This document shows, one piece after another, positions 8,204-19,136 of a DNA stretch of 64,000 nt. The number at the start of each line of letters is the position of its first letter. The first letter of the stretch is position 1. Source of the DNA: Paraburkholderia hiiakae. GTDB lineage: Bacteria; Pseudomonadota; Gammaproteobacteria; Burkholderiales; Burkholderiaceae. Below the pieces are notes generated by a model that worked only from the letters and a program-made list of their open reading frames with translations, did no database searches and was not told the DNA's origin. The stretch lies in the NCBI RefSeq assembly GCF_904848665.1, contig NZ_CAJHCQ010000007.1:62001-126000 (forward strand), read 5' to 3'. The position numbers were made by a program, and so were the translations under genes.

Positions 8204-9675
8204 GTCGCGAAGTGTTGATGCTGGTGGATGCGCTGGCACGCGAGAAGAATGTCGACAAGGACGTGGTGTTCTCCGCCCTTGAAGCGGCGCTTGCGTCAGC
8301 CTCCAAGAAACTCTTCGACGAGGATGCGGATATCCGCGTGCATATCGATCGCGAAAGCGGCGAACACGAAACGTTCCGCCGCTGGCGCGTCGTGCCGGAC
8401 GAGGCGGGCCTGCAGGAGCCGGACCAGGAAATCCTGCTGTTCGAAGCGCGTGAGCAAGATCCGGAAGCGCAGATCGACGGTTTCGTCGAGCAGCCGGTAC
8501 CCTCGGTCGAGTTCGGCCGTATCGGCGCACAGGCCGCCAAGCAGGTCATCCTGCAGAAGGTGCGTGACGCTGAGCGCGAGCAGATCCTGAACGATTTCCT
8601 CGAGCGCGGCGAAAGCATCATGACCGGCACGGTCAAGCGCATGGACAAAGGCAACTTCATCGTCGAATCCGGCCGCGTGGAAGCCCTGCTGCGCCGCGAC
8701 CAGTTGATTCCGAAGGAAAACCTGCGCGTGGGCGACCGCGTGCGCGCCTGGATCGGCAAGGTCGACCGCACCGCGCGCGGCCCGCAGATCGAACTCTCGC
8801 GCACGGCGCCCGAGTTCCTGATGAAGCTGTTCGAAATGGAAGTGCCTGAAATCGAACAGGGTCTCCTCGAGATCAAGGCAGCGGCGCGCGATCCGGGCGT
8901 ACGCGCCAAGATCGGCGTGGTGGCCTACGACAAGCGCATCGACCCGATCGGCACCTGCGTCGGCATCCGCGGCTCGCGCGTGCAAGCCGTGCGCAACGAG
9001 CTCGGTGGCGAAAACGTCGACATCGTGCTATGGTCGGAAGATCCCGCCCAGTTCGTGATCGGCGCTCTCGCGCCGGCTGCCGTGCAGTCGATCGTCGTCG
9101 ACGAGGAAAAGCACTCGATGGACGTCGTGGTCGACGAGAGCGAACTCGCGGTCGCGATTGGCCGTAGTGGCCAGAACGTGCGTCTTGCCAGCGAACTGAC
9201 CGGCTGGCAAATCAATATCATGACGCCGGATGAATCCGCGCAAAAGCAGAATCAGGAGCGCACGGTGCTGCGCGACCTGTTCATGGCGCGTCTCGACGTG
9301 GATGAAGAAGTCGCCGACATCCTGATCGACGAAGGCTTCACGAGCCTCGAAGAGATCGCCTACGTGCCGCTCAACGAAATGCTGGAAATCGAGGCGTTCG
9401 ACGAGGACACCGTGCACGAGCTGCGCAACCGCGCTCGCGACGCACTGCTCACGCAGGCTATCGCGAACGAGGAGAAGGTGGAAAGCGCCGCGCTGGACCT
9501 GAAGAGTCTGGACGGTATCGACCCGGACCTGCTCGCGAAACTGGCGCAGCATGAAGTTCACACCCGCGACGAGCTCGCCGAGCTGGCCGTGGACGAGCTG
9601 GTCGAAATGACGGGAATGGAAGAGGACGCCGCCAAGGCGTTGATCATGAAGGCACGTGAGCACTGGTTTCAGTGA
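8200..9675 (+). CDS. nusA: Transcription termination/antitermination factor NusA
   Basis: 491 residues, the usual proteobacterial length. Order: N-terminal RNA polymerase-binding domain ([18 protein letters not shown]), S1 domain around 135-200 ([16 protein letters not shown]), two KH domains ([20 protein letters not shown] and [19 protein letters not shown]), and two acidic C-terminal repeats. An AGGAG site at 8186-8190 and the ATGA overlap with rimP fix the start. NusA modulates pausing, termination and antitermination. Confidence 0.97.
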   Translation: MSREVLMLVDALAREKNVDKDVVFSALEAALASASKKLFDEDADIRVHIDRESGEHETFRRWRVVPDEAGLQEPDQEILLFEAREQDPEAQIDGFVEQPVPSVEFGRIGAQAAKQVILQKVRDAEREQILNDFLERGESIMTGTVKRMDKGNFIVESGRVEALLRRDQLIPKENLRVGDRVRAWIGKVDRTARGPQIELSRTAPEFLMKLFEMEVPEIEQGLLEIKAAARDPGVRAKIGVVAYDKRIDPIGTCVGIRGSRVQAVRNELGGENVDIVLWSEDPAQFVIGALAPAAVQSIVVDEEKHSMDVVVDESELAVAIGRSGQNVRLASELTGWQINIMTPDESAQKQNQERTVLRDLFMARLDVDEEVADILIDEGFTSLEEIAYVPLNEMLEIEAFDEDTVHELRNRARDALLTQAIANEEKVESAALDLKSLDGIDPDLLAKLAQHEVHTRDELAELAVDELVEMTGMEEDAAKALIMKAREHWFQ

Positions 9676-9840
9676 CCCTCGGGGCGCGATGCCCCTGGAC
9701 ACGACCCGGTGCGCGACGAGCAGGAAGCGACCATGACCCACTGAACTGAACGCGGCGGAGCCTTGCAGGACGCGAGGAACCGAAGGCCGCATGACCCGAT
9801 GTCAACCGCAAGGAATCGGTCCTTGCATTAAGAGGAATGA

Positions 9841-12798
9841 ATGGCGAGTAACAACGTAGCCCAATTTGCCGCGGAACTGAAAATGCCTGCCGGCGTGCTG
9901 CTCGAGCAGCTGCAGGCGGCGGGTGTCACGAAAGCGAGCGAGAGCGATGCTTTGTCGGAGACCGACAAGGCGCGTCTGCTCGATCACTTGCGCAAGTCTC
10001 ACGGCTCGACTGATGCAGACAAGCGCAAGATCACGCTGACGAAACGGCATACGTCGGAAATCAAGCAGTCCGATTCGACGGGTAAGGCTCGCACCATTCA
10101 GGTCGAGGTGCGCAAGAAGCGCACGTTCGTCCGCCGCGACGAGTCCGCCGGAGAGGCGGAGGCATCGAATCATGCAGCCGACGCAGCCGTTGCCGCCGAA
10201 GAGGCGGAACTGCAGCGCCGCGAGGAAGAGGCACGCCGCGAGGCAGAACTGCTCGAGCGCCAGGCTCAGGAGCTCAAGGAGCGCCAGGAACTGCTCGCGC
10301 GTGAAGAGTCGGAGCGCCGCGCGCGCGAAGAGGCCGCCGAGGCCGAGCGTCGCCGTGCTGAAGAAGAAGCAGCAAAGAAGAAGGTCGCGGCTGATACCGC
10401 CGCTCGCGAACTGGCCGCTCAGGCCGTGGCAGCGCAGCGCAACGCCGAAGCGGAAGCGAAAGAAGTGAAGCAACAGCAGGATCAGCAAGAAGAACAGCGC
10501 GCCGCAGCCGAACGCGCCGCGCAGCGCGAAGCGGCCCAAAAGGCCGAAGTCGCCGCACGCGAAGCCGCCGAAAAGGCGCAGAAGGAACAGGACGAGATCG
10601 CTCGCCGCCGCGCGGCTGCTGAAGCCGAAGCGCGCGCGATCCGCGAAATGATGAACACGCCGCGTAAGGCGCAGGTGAAGGCGCCCGAGCCGCCCAAGCC
10701 GGTCGAGCCGCCCAAGCCCGCCGAAGCCAAGGGCACGCTGCACAAGCCGGCCCGTCCGGAAGGTGCGCCGGCGCGTCCGGCTCCCGGTGCAGGCGCCGCG
10801 GCGAAGAAGCCGGCCACGACGGCCGCGCCTTCGACGAGCGCGCCGGGCGCGGGCGCGGGCGACCGCAACAAGAAGCCGGGCGCAGGCAAGGGCGGCTGGC
10901 AGGACGACGCGGCCAAGCGTCGTGGCATCAAGACGCGCGGCGACTCGTCGGGCGGCGTAGACCGCGGCTGGCGCGGCGGCCCGAAGGGCCGTGGCCGTCA
11001 CCAGGACGCTTCGACGTTCCAGGCGCCGACCGAGCCGATCGTGCGTGAAGTGCACGTGCCGGAAACCATCACGGTGGCCGACCTCGCGCACAAGATGTCC
11101 GTGAAGGCATCGGAAGTCATCAAGGTGATGATGAAGATGGGCCAGATGGTCACCATCAACCAGATGCTCGATCAGGAAACGGCGATGATCATCGTCGAGG
11201 AACTCGGCCACCGTGCGGTTGCCGCGAAGCTCGACGATCCGGAAGCGCTGCTGGTCGAAGGCCAGACTACGGGTATGGACGCCGAGCAACTGCCGCGTCC
11301 GCCGGTCGTCACCGTCATGGGTCACGTCGACCACGGCAAGACGTCGCTGCTCGACTACATCCGCCGCGCCAAGGTTGCAGCGGGCGAAGCGGGCGGCATT
11401 ACGCAGCACATCGGCGCATACCACGTCGAAACGCCGCGTGGCGTCATCACGTTCCTCGACACGCCGGGTCACGAGGCCTTCACGGCCATGCGTGCTCGCG
11501 GTGCGAAGGCAACCGACATCGTCATTCTGGTGGTCGCGGCCGACGACGGCGTGATGCCGCAGACGAAGGAAGCGATCTCGCACGCGAAGGCTGCGGGCGT
11601 GCCGCTCGTCGTGGCGATCAACAAGATCGACAAGCCCGATGCGAACCCCGAGCGCGTGAAGCAGGAGCTCGTGGCGGAAGGCGTCGTGCCGGAAGAGTAC
11701 GGTGGCGACTCGCCGTTCGTGCCGGTGTCGGCGAAGACCGGCGCAGGCATCGACGATCTGCTCGAAAACGTGCTGCTGCAAGCCGAAGTGCTGGAGCTGA
11801 AGGCACCCGTGATCGCGCCTGCGAAGGGTCTCGTGATCGAAGCGAAGCTCGACAAGGGTAAGGGTCCGGTTGCAACGATTCTCGTCCAGTCCGGCACGCT
11901 GAACCGTGGCGATGTGGTGCTGGCTGGCAGCGCTTACGGCCGCGTGCGCGCCATGCTCGACGAAACGGGCAAGCCGACGAAGGAAGCGGGCCCGTCGATT
12001 CCGGTCGAGATCCAGGGTCTCTCGGAAGTGCCGGGCGCGGGCGAAGAAGTCATCGTGCTGCCGGACGATCGCAAGGCGCGTGAAATCGCCATGTTCCGTC
12101 AGGGCAAGTTCCGCGACGTCAAGCTCGCGAAGCAGCAAGCCGCGAAGCTCGAAAACATGCTCGAGCAGATGGGTGAGGGCGAAGTGCAGAACCTGCCGCT
12201 CATCGTCAAGGCGGACGTGCAGGGTTCGCAGGAAGCGCTGGTGCAATCGCTGCTCAAACTGTCGACCAGCGAAGTGCGCGTGCAGATCGTGCACAGCGCG
12301 GTCGGTGCGATCAGCGAGTCGGACGTCAACCTGGCAACGGCTTCGAAGGCGGTCATCATTGGCTTCAATACGCGTGCGGATGCGCAGGCGCGTAAGGTGG
12401 CCGAGGCGAACGGCATCGACATCCGCTACTACAACATCATCTATGACGCAGTGGATGAGGTGAAGGCGGCGATGTCCGGCATGCTCGCGCCGGAGAAGCG
12501 CGAGACGGTGACGGGTATGGCCGAGGTGCGTCAGGTGATCCGCGTGCCGAAGGTCGGCCTGATCGCGGGTTGTATGATCACGGACGGTTTCGTCAAGCGT
12601 TCGTCGTCGGTGCGCGTGATTCGCAACAACGTGGTTATCCACACCGGCGAACTCGACTCGCTCAAGCGCTTCAAGGACGACGTCAAGGAAGTCAAACAAG
12701 GCTTCGAGTGCGGTATGTCGATCAAGAACTTCAACGACATCGTCGAAGGCGACCAGTTCGAAGTGTTCGAGATCACCGAAGTCGCGCGTACGCTGTAA
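9841..12798 (+). CDS. infB: Translation initiation factor IF-2
   Basis: 985 residues, start ATG after an AGAGGA site. An N-terminal IF-2N domain ([20 protein letters not shown]) is followed by a long charged Glu/Arg/Ala coiled-coil-like linker (about 100-290) and a Pro/Ala/Lys region, a second IF-2N domain, then the GTPase: GHVDHGKT at 494-501, DTPGH at 540-544, NKID at 594-597. The C-terminal domains bind initiator tRNA. The linker is unusually long for the family but typical of Burkholderiaceae. A terminator hairpin follows at 12849. Confidence 0.97.
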   Translation: MASNNVAQFAAELKMPAGVLLEQLQAAGVTKASESDALSETDKARLLDHLRKSHGSTDADKRKITLTKRHTSEIKQSDSTGKARTIQVEVRKKRTFVRRDESAGEAEASNHAADAAVAAEEAELQRREEEARREAELLERQAQELKERQELLAREESERRAREEAAEAERRRAEEEAAKKKVAADTAARELAAQAVAAQRNAEAEAKEVKQQQDQQEEQRAAAERAAQREAAQKAEVAAREAAEKAQKEQDEIARRRAAAEAEARAIREMMNTPRKAQVKAPEPPKPVEPPKPAEAKGTLHKPARPEGAPARPAPGAGAAAKKPATTAAPSTSAPGAGAGDRNKKPGAGKGGWQDDAAKRRGIKTRGDSSGGVDRGWRGGPKGRGRHQDASTFQAPTEPIVREVHVPETITVADLAHKMSVKASEVIKVMMKMGQMVTINQMLDQETAMIIVEELGHRAVAAKLDDPEALLVEGQTTGMDAEQLPRPPVVTVMGHVDHGKTSLLDYIRRAKVAAGEAGGITQHIGAYHVETPRGVITFLDTPGHEAFTAMRARGAKATDIVILVVAADDGVMPQTKEAISHAKAAGVPLVVAINKIDKPDANPERVKQELVAEGVVPEEYGGDSPFVPVSAKTGAGIDDLLENVLLQAEVLELKAPVIAPAKGLVIEAKLDKGKGPVATILVQSGTLNRGDVVLAGSAYGRVRAMLDETGKPTKEAGPSIPVEIQGLSEVPGAGEEVIVLPDDRKAREIAMFRQGKFRDVKLAKQQAAKLENMLEQMGEGEVQNLPLIVKADVQGSQEALVQSLLKLSTSEVRVQIVHSAVGAISESDVNLATASKAVIIGFNTRADAQARKVAEANGIDIRYYNIIYDAVDEVKAAMSGMLAPEKRETVTGMAEVRQVIRVPKVGLIAGCMITDGFVKRSSSVRVIRNNVVIHTGELDSLKRFKDDVKEVKQGFECGMSIKNFNDIVEGDQFEVFEITEVARTL

Positions 12799-12848
12799 TA
12801 CAGCGGCGCCCGCGGGCCGGCCTTCGGGGTCGCCCGCTTGGCCGATAA

Positions 12849-12890
12849 CGGGCGGGGCAGGCGCTGGCCAGCCCCGCCCGTTTTGTTTTT
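12849..12890 (+). terminator. Rho-independent terminator between infB and rbfA
   Basis: Perfect ten-base stem CGGGCGGGGC (12849-12858) with GCCCCGCCCG (12871-12880), then TTTTGTTTTT. It lies 50 bases after infB and about 70 before rbfA, so rbfA-truB expression is either reduced read-through or needs its own promoter. Confidence 0.8.
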
Positions 12891-12960
12891 GCGCGGCCGT
12901 GTGCGCCTCTATGGACGCAACGCCGCCTGAATGCCTCGCAGATAAAGAGGTGGAACCATC

Positions 12961-13326
12961 ATGCCGAAAAAACGTACTTCCCCGAATCGCAACGTGCAGA
13001 TCGCGGATCAGATCCAGCGCGATCTGTCTGAGTTGATGCGCGAAGTGAAGGACCCGCGAATTGGGCTCGTGACGATACAGAGCGTGGAACTCACGCCCGA
13101 CTACGCGCACGCCAAGGTCTACTTCACGACCCTCACGGGCGACCCGAAGACCACGCAGGAGGCGCTCAATCACGCCGCTGGCCACCTGCATAACCAGCTC
13201 TTCAAGCGCCTGCACATTCACACGGTGCCGACGCTGCATTTCCACTATGACCAGTCGGTCGAGAAGGGTGTCGAGATGTCGCGCCTGATCGACGAGGCGA
13301 ACTCGACGCGCGCGAAGGACGACTGA
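12961..13326 (+). CDS. rbfA: 30S ribosome-binding factor A
   Basis: 121 residues. Begins [19 protein letters not shown] and shows the KH-like RbfA core: [20 protein letters not shown], then YAHAKVYFT and [20 protein letters not shown]. RbfA assists 16S 5' end maturation and cold adaptation. An AGAGG site precedes the ATG. truB follows after 8 bases. Confidence 0.96.
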   Translation: MPKKRTSPNRNVQIADQIQRDLSELMREVKDPRIGLVTIQSVELTPDYAHAKVYFTTLTGDPKTTQEALNHAAGHLHNQLFKRLHIHTVPTLHFHYDQSVEKGVEMSRLIDEANSTRAKDD

Positions 13327-13334
13327 CGCGGGCA

Positions 13335-14303
13335 ATGACTGCATCATCGAAAAAGAATCAGGGCGAGCCGCGTCCGAAGGTCCCGCGCCGCCTGCTAGAC
13401 GGCGTGCTGCTGCTCGACAAGCCCATTGGTCTGTCCAGCAACGACGCGCTGATTCGCGCGAAGCGGCTTTATCGCGTGAAGAAGGCAGGCCACACCGGAA
13501 CGCTCGATCCGCTCGCGTCGGGGCTGTTGCCGCTGTGCTTTGGCGAAGCGACCAAGTTTTCGCAGGATCTGCTCGAAGCCGACAAGACTTATGAAGCGAC
13601 CATGCGCCTCGGTATTCGCACCGCCACCGGCGACGCCGAAGGCGAGGCGATCGAAACGCGCGAGGTCTCCTGTGACGAAGCCGCAGTGCGTGAAGCGATG
13701 ACGCGCTTCCTCGGCGACATCGTGCAGGTGCCACCGATGTATTCGGCGCTCAAGCGCGACGGCAAGCCGCTCTATGAATATGCGCGCGCGGGCCAGACGG
13801 TCGAGCGCGAAGGGCGCAAGGTGAAGATCCTTGCGCTGGAGATGATCGCGTGCGCGCTTCCCGAGCTGCCTGAGGTCACGTTTCGCGTGACGTGCAGCAA
13901 GGGCACGTACGTCCGCACGCTGGCCGAGGATATCGGCGAGGTGCTTGGCTGCGGTGCGCATCTCGTGATGCTACGGCGTACAGGCGTGGGCGCGCTCACG
14001 CTCGAGCATGCGGTGACGCTCGACGCGCTCACTGCCGCCGACGAGCCCGAACGCGACACCTGGCTGCGTCCCGTCGATGCGTTGCTCTCCACGTTCCCCG
14101 CCTTGACGCTCAATGAAGAGGCGGCGCGCCGCTTCACGCATGGCCAGCGCCTGCCGCTCAACGAGCTGGTGCTCGATCGCACGGTCTGCGAAGCGGCCGA
14201 ACGCGTGCGTGTGTACGCGCAAGATGGGCGATTGCTCGGCGTCGCTAAGGCCGCGAACGGCGTGCTTGCGCCGGAGCGGCTGGTAGTCAGCGGTACAGCC
14301 TGA
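13335..14303 (+). CDS. truB: tRNA pseudouridine(55) synthase TruB
   Basis: 322 residues. The catalytic motif GHTGTLDPLASGLLP gives Asp58; other TruB motifs are VPPMYSALKRDGKPLYEYAR and CSKGTYVRTLAEDIG. A C-terminal TruB/PUA-like part follows. It makes the universal pseudouridine in the T-loop. It is 8 bases after rbfA with no separate ribosome site, consistent with coupling, and ends before a shared convergent terminator. Confidence 0.96.
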   Translation: MTASSKKNQGEPRPKVPRRLLDGVLLLDKPIGLSSNDALIRAKRLYRVKKAGHTGTLDPLASGLLPLCFGEATKFSQDLLEADKTYEATMRLGIRTATGDAEGEAIETREVSCDEAAVREAMTRFLGDIVQVPPMYSALKRDGKPLYEYARAGQTVEREGRKVKILALEMIACALPELPEVTFRVTCSKGTYVRTLAEDIGEVLGCGAHLVMLRRTGVGALTLEHAVTLDALTAADEPERDTWLRPVDALLSTFPALTLNEEAARRFTHGQRLPLNELVLDRTVCEAAERVRVYAQDGRLLGVAKAANGVLAPERLVVSGTA

Positions 14304-14336
14304 GCGAACTCGGATCGCGCGCGGAGCGCACAAACA

Positions 14337-14374
14337 AAAACGGCACGCCGGTGAACAACCGGACGTGCCGTTTT
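14337..14374. terminator. Bidirectional terminator between truB and the efflux operon
   Basis: CGGCAC (14341-14346) pairs with GTGCCG (14365-14370), with inner CCGG/CCGG pairing (14348-14351 with 14359-14362). T-run on the plus side (14371-14374) and A-run before the stem for the minus side. Serves convergent truB and emrB. Confidence 0.85.
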
Positions 14375-14408
14375 GCTATGGACAGCCGCAAGCGCTAACG
14401 CATCGATC

Positions 14409-15974
14409 TCAATGCGCCGCCGAAGCCGCCGCACCCGCGTCCGCACCACCGGAACGCTCGGGCCGCGTGATCCAGATGAGCGCGATCAGCACGATGAAGA
14501 TCACCGAGGAAATCCAGAACAGGTCGTTCACGCCGAGTTGCGCGGCCTGCTGCGAGAGCATCCGGTCGAAGAGCCCGTGCGCCTGGGAAGGATCGAGACC
14601 CGCGCCCTGGAATTGCTGCATCGACTGATTGAAGACTGGGTTCGTCGGTGTCGCCACTTCGGTCAGGCGTGCATGGTGAAACGTCGTGCGGTGATCCCAC
14701 GCCGTCTCGAAGATCGAGGTGCCGATACCGCCGCACATGATCCGCACGAAGTTCGACAGGCCCGAGGCCGCCGGAATGCGATGGCCAGGCAGGCCCGAAA
14801 GCGTGATCGACACGAGCGGAATGAAGAGGCCCGCCATGCCAATGCCCTGGATGAGCGTGGGCAGCGTGAGCGCCCAGGTGTCCACGCCCGTGGTGTAGCG
14901 CGAGCGCATCCAGAAGCACAGCGCGAACACGACGAACGCGGCTGTCGCGATATAGCGCGGGTCGGTGCGCGGCAGGATCTTGCCCGTGATCGGCGAGAGC
15001 AGGATCGCGAAGAAGCCCACGGGCGCCATCACGAGACCCGCGTCGGTCGCGGTGTAGCCGATCGAGGTTTGCAGCCAGAGCGGCAGTAACACGAGGTTGC
15101 CGAAGTACAGCCCGTAGCCCACCGAAAGCGCGACCGTGCCGCCCGTGAAATTGCGGCGCGCGAACAGCGACAGGTCGACCACGGGGTGATCGGCGGTCAG
15201 CTCCCACACCACGAAGAACGCGAATGCGATCACCGCGGTGAGCGCGAGCACGACGACCGTGGTGGACGAGAACCAGTCGAGGTCCTTGCCCTTGTCGAGC
15301 ATCACCTGCAGCGAGCCCACCCAGATGATGAGGAGCGCGAGGCCCACGCCGTCGATCGGCGCCTTTTTCACGACCGAATCGCGGGTGCGGAAGATCGCCC
15401 ACGTGGCGAGCGCCGCGACGATGCCGACGGGGATGTTCACGTAGAAGATCCACGGCCACGAGATGTTGTCGGAGATCCAGCCGCCCAGAATCGGGCCGGC
15501 CACTGGCGCGATCAGTGTCGTCATCGACCACATCGAGAGCGCCATGGGCGCCTTCGCGCGCGGATAGCTCGCGAGCAGCAGCGTTTGCGAAAGCGGGATC
15601 ATCGGGCCGGCCACGGCGCCTTGCAGCACGCGCGAGGCGAGCAGGAAGGGCAGCGTGGGCGCGAGGCCGCACATCCACGACGAGATCACGAACAGGATGA
15701 TCGACGCCATGAAGAGGCGCACCTGGCCGATGCGGTCGGTGAGCCAGCCCGTGAGCGGCACCGAGATCGCGTTGGCCACCGCGAACGAGGTGATGACCCA
15801 CGTGCCCTGGTCCGACGACACGCCAAGGTCGCCCGAGATCGACGGGATCGACACGTTCGCGATCGAGGTGTCGAGCACGTTCATGAACACCGCGAGCGAC
15901 ACCGCGATGGTGCCGATTACGAGTTGCGCGCCCTGTAGCGGTGGATGCGCGACGGGTTGTTGTGGTGCTGCCAT
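14409..15974 (-). CDS. emrB: DHA2-family multidrug efflux permease (EmrB type)
   Basis: 521 residues from ATG 15974; upstream in-frame codons are ignored because MAAPQQPVAHPP begins a typical short cytoplasmic N-terminus. Fourteen hydrophobic segments, as in the DHA2 branch of the major facilitator superfamily. Visible motifs: DTSIANVSIPSISGDLG in helix 1, QGTWVITSFAVANAI, GWLTDRIGQVRLF (motif A) and LIAPVAGPILGGWI (motif C, antiporter). It exports hydrophobic drugs using the proton gradient. Last gene of the operon marR-OMF-emrA-emrB. Confidence 0.93.
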   Translation of the reverse strand: MAAPQQPVAHPPLQGAQLVIGTIAVSLAVFMNVLDTSIANVSIPSISGDLGVSSDQGTWVITSFAVANAISVPLTGWLTDRIGQVRLFMASIILFVISSWMCGLAPTLPFLLASRVLQGAVAGPMIPLSQTLLLASYPRAKAPMALSMWSMTTLIAPVAGPILGGWISDNISWPWIFYVNIPVGIVAALATWAIFRTRDSVVKKAPIDGVGLALLIIWVGSLQVMLDKGKDLDWFSSTTVVVLALTAVIAFAFFVVWELTADHPVVDLSLFARRNFTGGTVALSVGYGLYFGNLVLLPLWLQTSIGYTATDAGLVMAPVGFFAILLSPITGKILPRTDPRYIATAAFVVFALCFWMRSRYTTGVDTWALTLPTLIQGIGMAGLFIPLVSITLSGLPGHRIPAASGLSNFVRIMCGGIGTSIFETAWDHRTTFHHARLTEVATPTNPVFNQSMQQFQGAGLDPSQAHGLFDRMLSQQAAQLGVNDLFWISSVIFIVLIALIWITRPERSGGADAGAAASAAH

Positions 15975-16078
15975 TGCGTCCTTTCTTGTTGACCTGTTGG
16001 AGGGCACGCGAAACAAAGCGGCGCGGGCTGAGGATCAGCCCGCGCCGGCGTTTGCGAGTGCTTTTGTCAGGACTTCAA

Positions 16079-17380
16079 TCAGCCTTTCGCGCCGGGCTTT
16101 GCCGCGTGAGCGGACGACACCTGCGCCTTGGCGGCTGCATGGCTCGCGCCGTTGGTAGCGTTGCCGGCACCGCTGTTGCCACCATTACTGGCTGCCTTGT
16201 GCGCATTCGGGCCGGCGTTTTCGGCGATGATGCGCGCGATCTCCGCATCGGCTTCTGCACCGTACTTGGCGAACACATCGGTCTCGTAGACGGTGTTCTG
16301 CGCATTGCCGAGCTGCGTGCCTGCGTCGTTGCGGATGTTCACGTCCACCTGCATCGAGAGGCCGATACGCAGGGGATGCTTCAGGAGGTCTTCCGGATCG
16401 AGCGAGATACGCACCGGCAGACGCTGCACCACCTTGATCCAGTTACCCGTGGCGTTCTGCGCGGGCAGCAGCGAGAAGGCCGAGCCCGTGCCCGCCGAGA
16501 AGCCCACCACCTTGCCGTGATAGACCACCGACGAGCCATACACGTCGGCCGTCATCTCGACCGGCTGTCCGATGCGCATGTGCTTGAGCTGCACTTCCTT
16601 GAAGTTGGCGTCGACCCACAGCGAGCTCAGCGGCACCACCGACATCAGCGGATTGCCCGGCGAGACGCGCTGGCCCACCTGCACCGAGCGCTTGGCCACG
16701 TAGCCGGTAACCGGCGCGGGCAGCGTGTTGCGTGCGTTTGCCAGATAGGCGTCGCGCACCTTGGCGGCGGCGGCTTCCACGTTCGGGTGATTCGCGATGG
16801 TCGTGTTCGCGGTCAGCGCGCGGTTCGCGGCGAGCTGCTGCTGCGCGGCTTCGAGCGCGGCTTCGGCGCTGCGCACGGCGTCGCGGGCGTGCGAGATCTC
16901 TTCTTGCGAGACGGCGCCCGTCTGCGCGACCTGCATGCGGCGGTGCAGGTCGTCTTGCGCACGCGAGAGGTCGGACTGGCGAACCGCGACTTGCGCTTCG
17001 TACTGACTGTCGTCGGCGAAGAGCCCGCGCACCTGGCGCACCGTCTGCGCGAGTTGCGCTTCAGTCTGCTCGAGCGTGACGCGCGCGTCGGCGGGGTCGA
17101 GCAGCACGAGCGGATCGCCGACGTTCACGGTTTGCGTGTCGTCCGCTTTCAGTGCGATCACCGTGCCGGTGACCTGCGGCGTGATCTGCACGACGTTGCC
17201 GTTCACGTAGGCGTCGTCCGTGCTTTCGGTAAAGCGTGCGACGAGGAAGTAGTAGAGGCCGTAGGCAACGGCTGCAATCACGATCACGAGGACGAGCAGC
17301 GTCATCATGCGCTTGCGCTTGCCGCTGTTCGCGTTCGGCTTCGGCTTCGGATTGGCCGCCGGCTGCTGGGGGGTGCTCAT
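16079..17380 (-). CDS. emrA: HlyD-type periplasmic adaptor of the efflux pump (EmrA type)
   Basis: 433 residues. A single membrane anchor lies at about 26-47, followed by the barrel-sandwich half STDDAYVNGNVVQITPQVTG, a coiled-coil hairpin (about 100-200), the second half LPAPVTGYVAKRSVQVGQRV, and a beta-barrel domain. The last about 50 residues are Ala/Asn/Gly-rich and probably disordered. It links the inner-membrane pump EmrB to the outer-membrane lipoprotein encoded just upstream. Confidence 0.92.
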   Translation of the reverse strand: MSTPQQPAANPKPKPNANSGKRKRMMTLLVLVIVIAAVAYGLYYFLVARFTESTDDAYVNGNVVQITPQVTGTVIALKADDTQTVNVGDPLVLLDPADARVTLEQTEAQLAQTVRQVRGLFADDSQYEAQVAVRQSDLSRAQDDLHRRMQVAQTGAVSQEEISHARDAVRSAEAALEAAQQQLAANRALTANTTIANHPNVEAAAAKVRDAYLANARNTLPAPVTGYVAKRSVQVGQRVSPGNPLMSVVPLSSLWVDANFKEVQLKHMRIGQPVEMTADVYGSSVVYHGKVVGFSAGTGSAFSLLPAQNATGNWIKVVQRLPVRISLDPEDLLKHPLRIGLSMQVDVNIRNDAGTQLGNAQNTVYETDVFAKYGAEADAEIARIIAENAGPNAHKAASNGGNSGAGNATNGASHAAAKAQVSSAHAAKPGAKG

Positions 17381-17445
17381 GGAAGGATCTCCGGATGCTT
17401 GCGTGCTGTTCGTTCAGTTTTTGATGTTTGTGTGCTGCTCGGCGC

Positions 17446-19047
17446 TCAATTCGGCGTAGGCGCGGCGTTTGCCGCGTTCGTCGATGCCGCCGCGTTCTGC
17501 GGCGAGCGCGTACCGCGCCACGGTGCGCCGTTCACGTCGCTCTGGCCGCGCGCTTCACTGCCGACTTCGGCCGGTGGCGTGAGTCCCGCGCCTTGCGCTT
17601 CAAAGCCGCCGCCAAGCGACTTGATGAGCGCCATCTGCTGGTCGCGGCGCTGCGCTTTCAGGTTCGACACCGTCTGCTCCGCGGCGAGGCGATTCTGGTC
17701 GGCGGTGAGCACCTGAAGCTGCTCGGAGAGCCCCGCCTTGTAGCGAATCACGGCGAGCTGCCAGGCTTTGGTCGACGCGTCGAGTGCGCGATCGGCGTCC
17801 ACGAGCTGCTTGTCGGCCGAGCGGATCGTCGACACGTCGGTCGCTACATCCTGGAAGGCGCCGATGAGCGTCTGGTTGTAGTTCGCCACATCGAGCTCGA
17901 AGTCGGCGTAGCGGCCCTTCAGTTGCGCGCGCAACGCGCCCGCGTCGAAGAGCGGCAGATGCACCGCCGGCCCAAGCTGCGCCTGGCGGCTCGTGAAGTT
18001 CAGGAATTTGCCCCAGCCGAACGCATCGAAGCCGAAGCCGGCCGCGAGGTTCACGTCGGGGTAGAACTCGGCCTTGGCTTCCTTCACGTCGTGCATCGCG
18101 GCTTCCACTTGCCAGCGCGCGGCAACGATGTCGGGGCGGCGCGCGAGCAGGTCGGCGGGCAGATTGTCGGGGAGCGCGACGTTGGCAGCCGGATAGAGCA
18201 CCGGCTGCGCGATCTGCAGGCCGCGGTCCGGGCCCTTGCCGAGCAGCGCGCCGAGCTGGTAGCGCGTCGTTTCGATCTGGCCGTCGATCTGCGAGAGGTT
18301 GGCCTGGCTCGTCGCGATGTTGCCGTTCGCGGTCTGTTTCTCGACGTTGGTATCGAGCCCCGCCGCCACACGGCCGTTCGTGATCGTGCCGATGGTCTTG
18401 CGGTTGTCGATCTCGTGCACGGCGATGTCGCGCAGTTCGTAAAGCTGGGCGAGCTGGTTGTACGTGCGCGCAACCGAAGAGGCGAGCGTGATGCGCGCCT
18501 GCTGCATGTCCGCCTCGGCGGCACGCTGCGAGGACACGGCTTGCGCGAGGCGCTGGCGGTTCTTGCCCCAGAGGTCCAGATCCCACGAGGCGCTGGCAAG
18601 CACGTTGTTCTCGCTATACCAGGTGCCGCCGTACGGGGGCGGGAAGAGGGCGTTGGCCGAGTACAGTTCGCGGGTCCACGAATAACTCAGGTTGGCCTTC
18701 GGGAAGAGCGCCGAGCGCGAGGTTTCGATGTACGACGAGGCCTTGGCAAGGCGCGCCTGGGCTTGAGCGATGGTCGGGCTGCCTTCGAGCGCCTCGTCGA
18801 TCAGCTTGGGCAGCTGCGGGTCGCCGAACCGGGTCGCCCAGTCGAGCGTGGGCCACTGGCCGCCTTGCGCCGGAATACTCTGCGAGCTTTCGAACTGCTG
18901 CGGCTGATCGATGGTCTTGTCGCTCTTGATGCCGATGTAGTTCGCGCAACCCGAAAGGGCGAGCGCCGCGACCGCGGCGGCGACCGCCGCCCGGCAGGAC
19001 AGCGCCCGCACGGCCGGAACTGGCGCAAACTCGGTTTGGGATTTCAT
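17446..19047 (-). CDS. Outer-membrane efflux lipoprotein (NodT/TolC-like)
   Basis: 533 residues from ATG 19047. A lipoprotein signal ends at LALSGC, giving Cys34 as the lipidated residue. Two outer-membrane efflux repeats follow, with the usual internal duplication and coiled-coil helices (TIAQAQARLAKASSYIETSRS and ALDASTKAWQLAVIRYKAGL). The family is the NodT/OprM-type outer-membrane factor. The C-terminal about 40 residues are Ala/Asn-rich. Position between MarR and EmrA genes completes a tripartite pump. The start at 19047 avoids overlap with marR. Confidence 0.92.
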   Translation of the reverse strand: MKSQTEFAPVPAVRALSCRAAVAAAVAALALSGCANYIGIKSDKTIDQPQQFESSQSIPAQGGQWPTLDWATRFGDPQLPKLIDEALEGSPTIAQAQARLAKASSYIETSRSALFPKANLSYSWTRELYSANALFPPPYGGTWYSENNVLASASWDLDLWGKNRQRLAQAVSSQRAAEADMQQARITLASSVARTYNQLAQLYELRDIAVHEIDNRKTIGTITNGRVAAGLDTNVEKQTANGNIATSQANLSQIDGQIETTRYQLGALLGKGPDRGLQIAQPVLYPAANVALPDNLPADLLARRPDIVAARWQVEAAMHDVKEAKAEFYPDVNLAAGFGFDAFGWGKFLNFTSRQAQLGPAVHLPLFDAGALRAQLKGRYADFELDVANYNQTLIGAFQDVATDVSTIRSADKQLVDADRALDASTKAWQLAVIRYKAGLSEQLQVLTADQNRLAAEQTVSNLKAQRRDQQMALIKSLGGGFEAQGAGLTPPAEVGSEARGQSDVNGAPWRGTRSPQNAAASTNAANAAPTPN

Positions 19048-19136
19048 TGCTCGTCTCGATGCGTGAGAGTGTGTGGTGATACTGGACGATGCAGCTATTT
19101 TCTTGTTCGGCGATTTCAAATTTGCTTGCCCCGTCA

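Noticed and set aside
9802..13734. 1310-codon open frame on the minus strand
   Set aside because: It lies antisense to infB, rbfA and most of truB; the product is rich in Arg, Leu and His, as GC-rich shadows are, with no domain.
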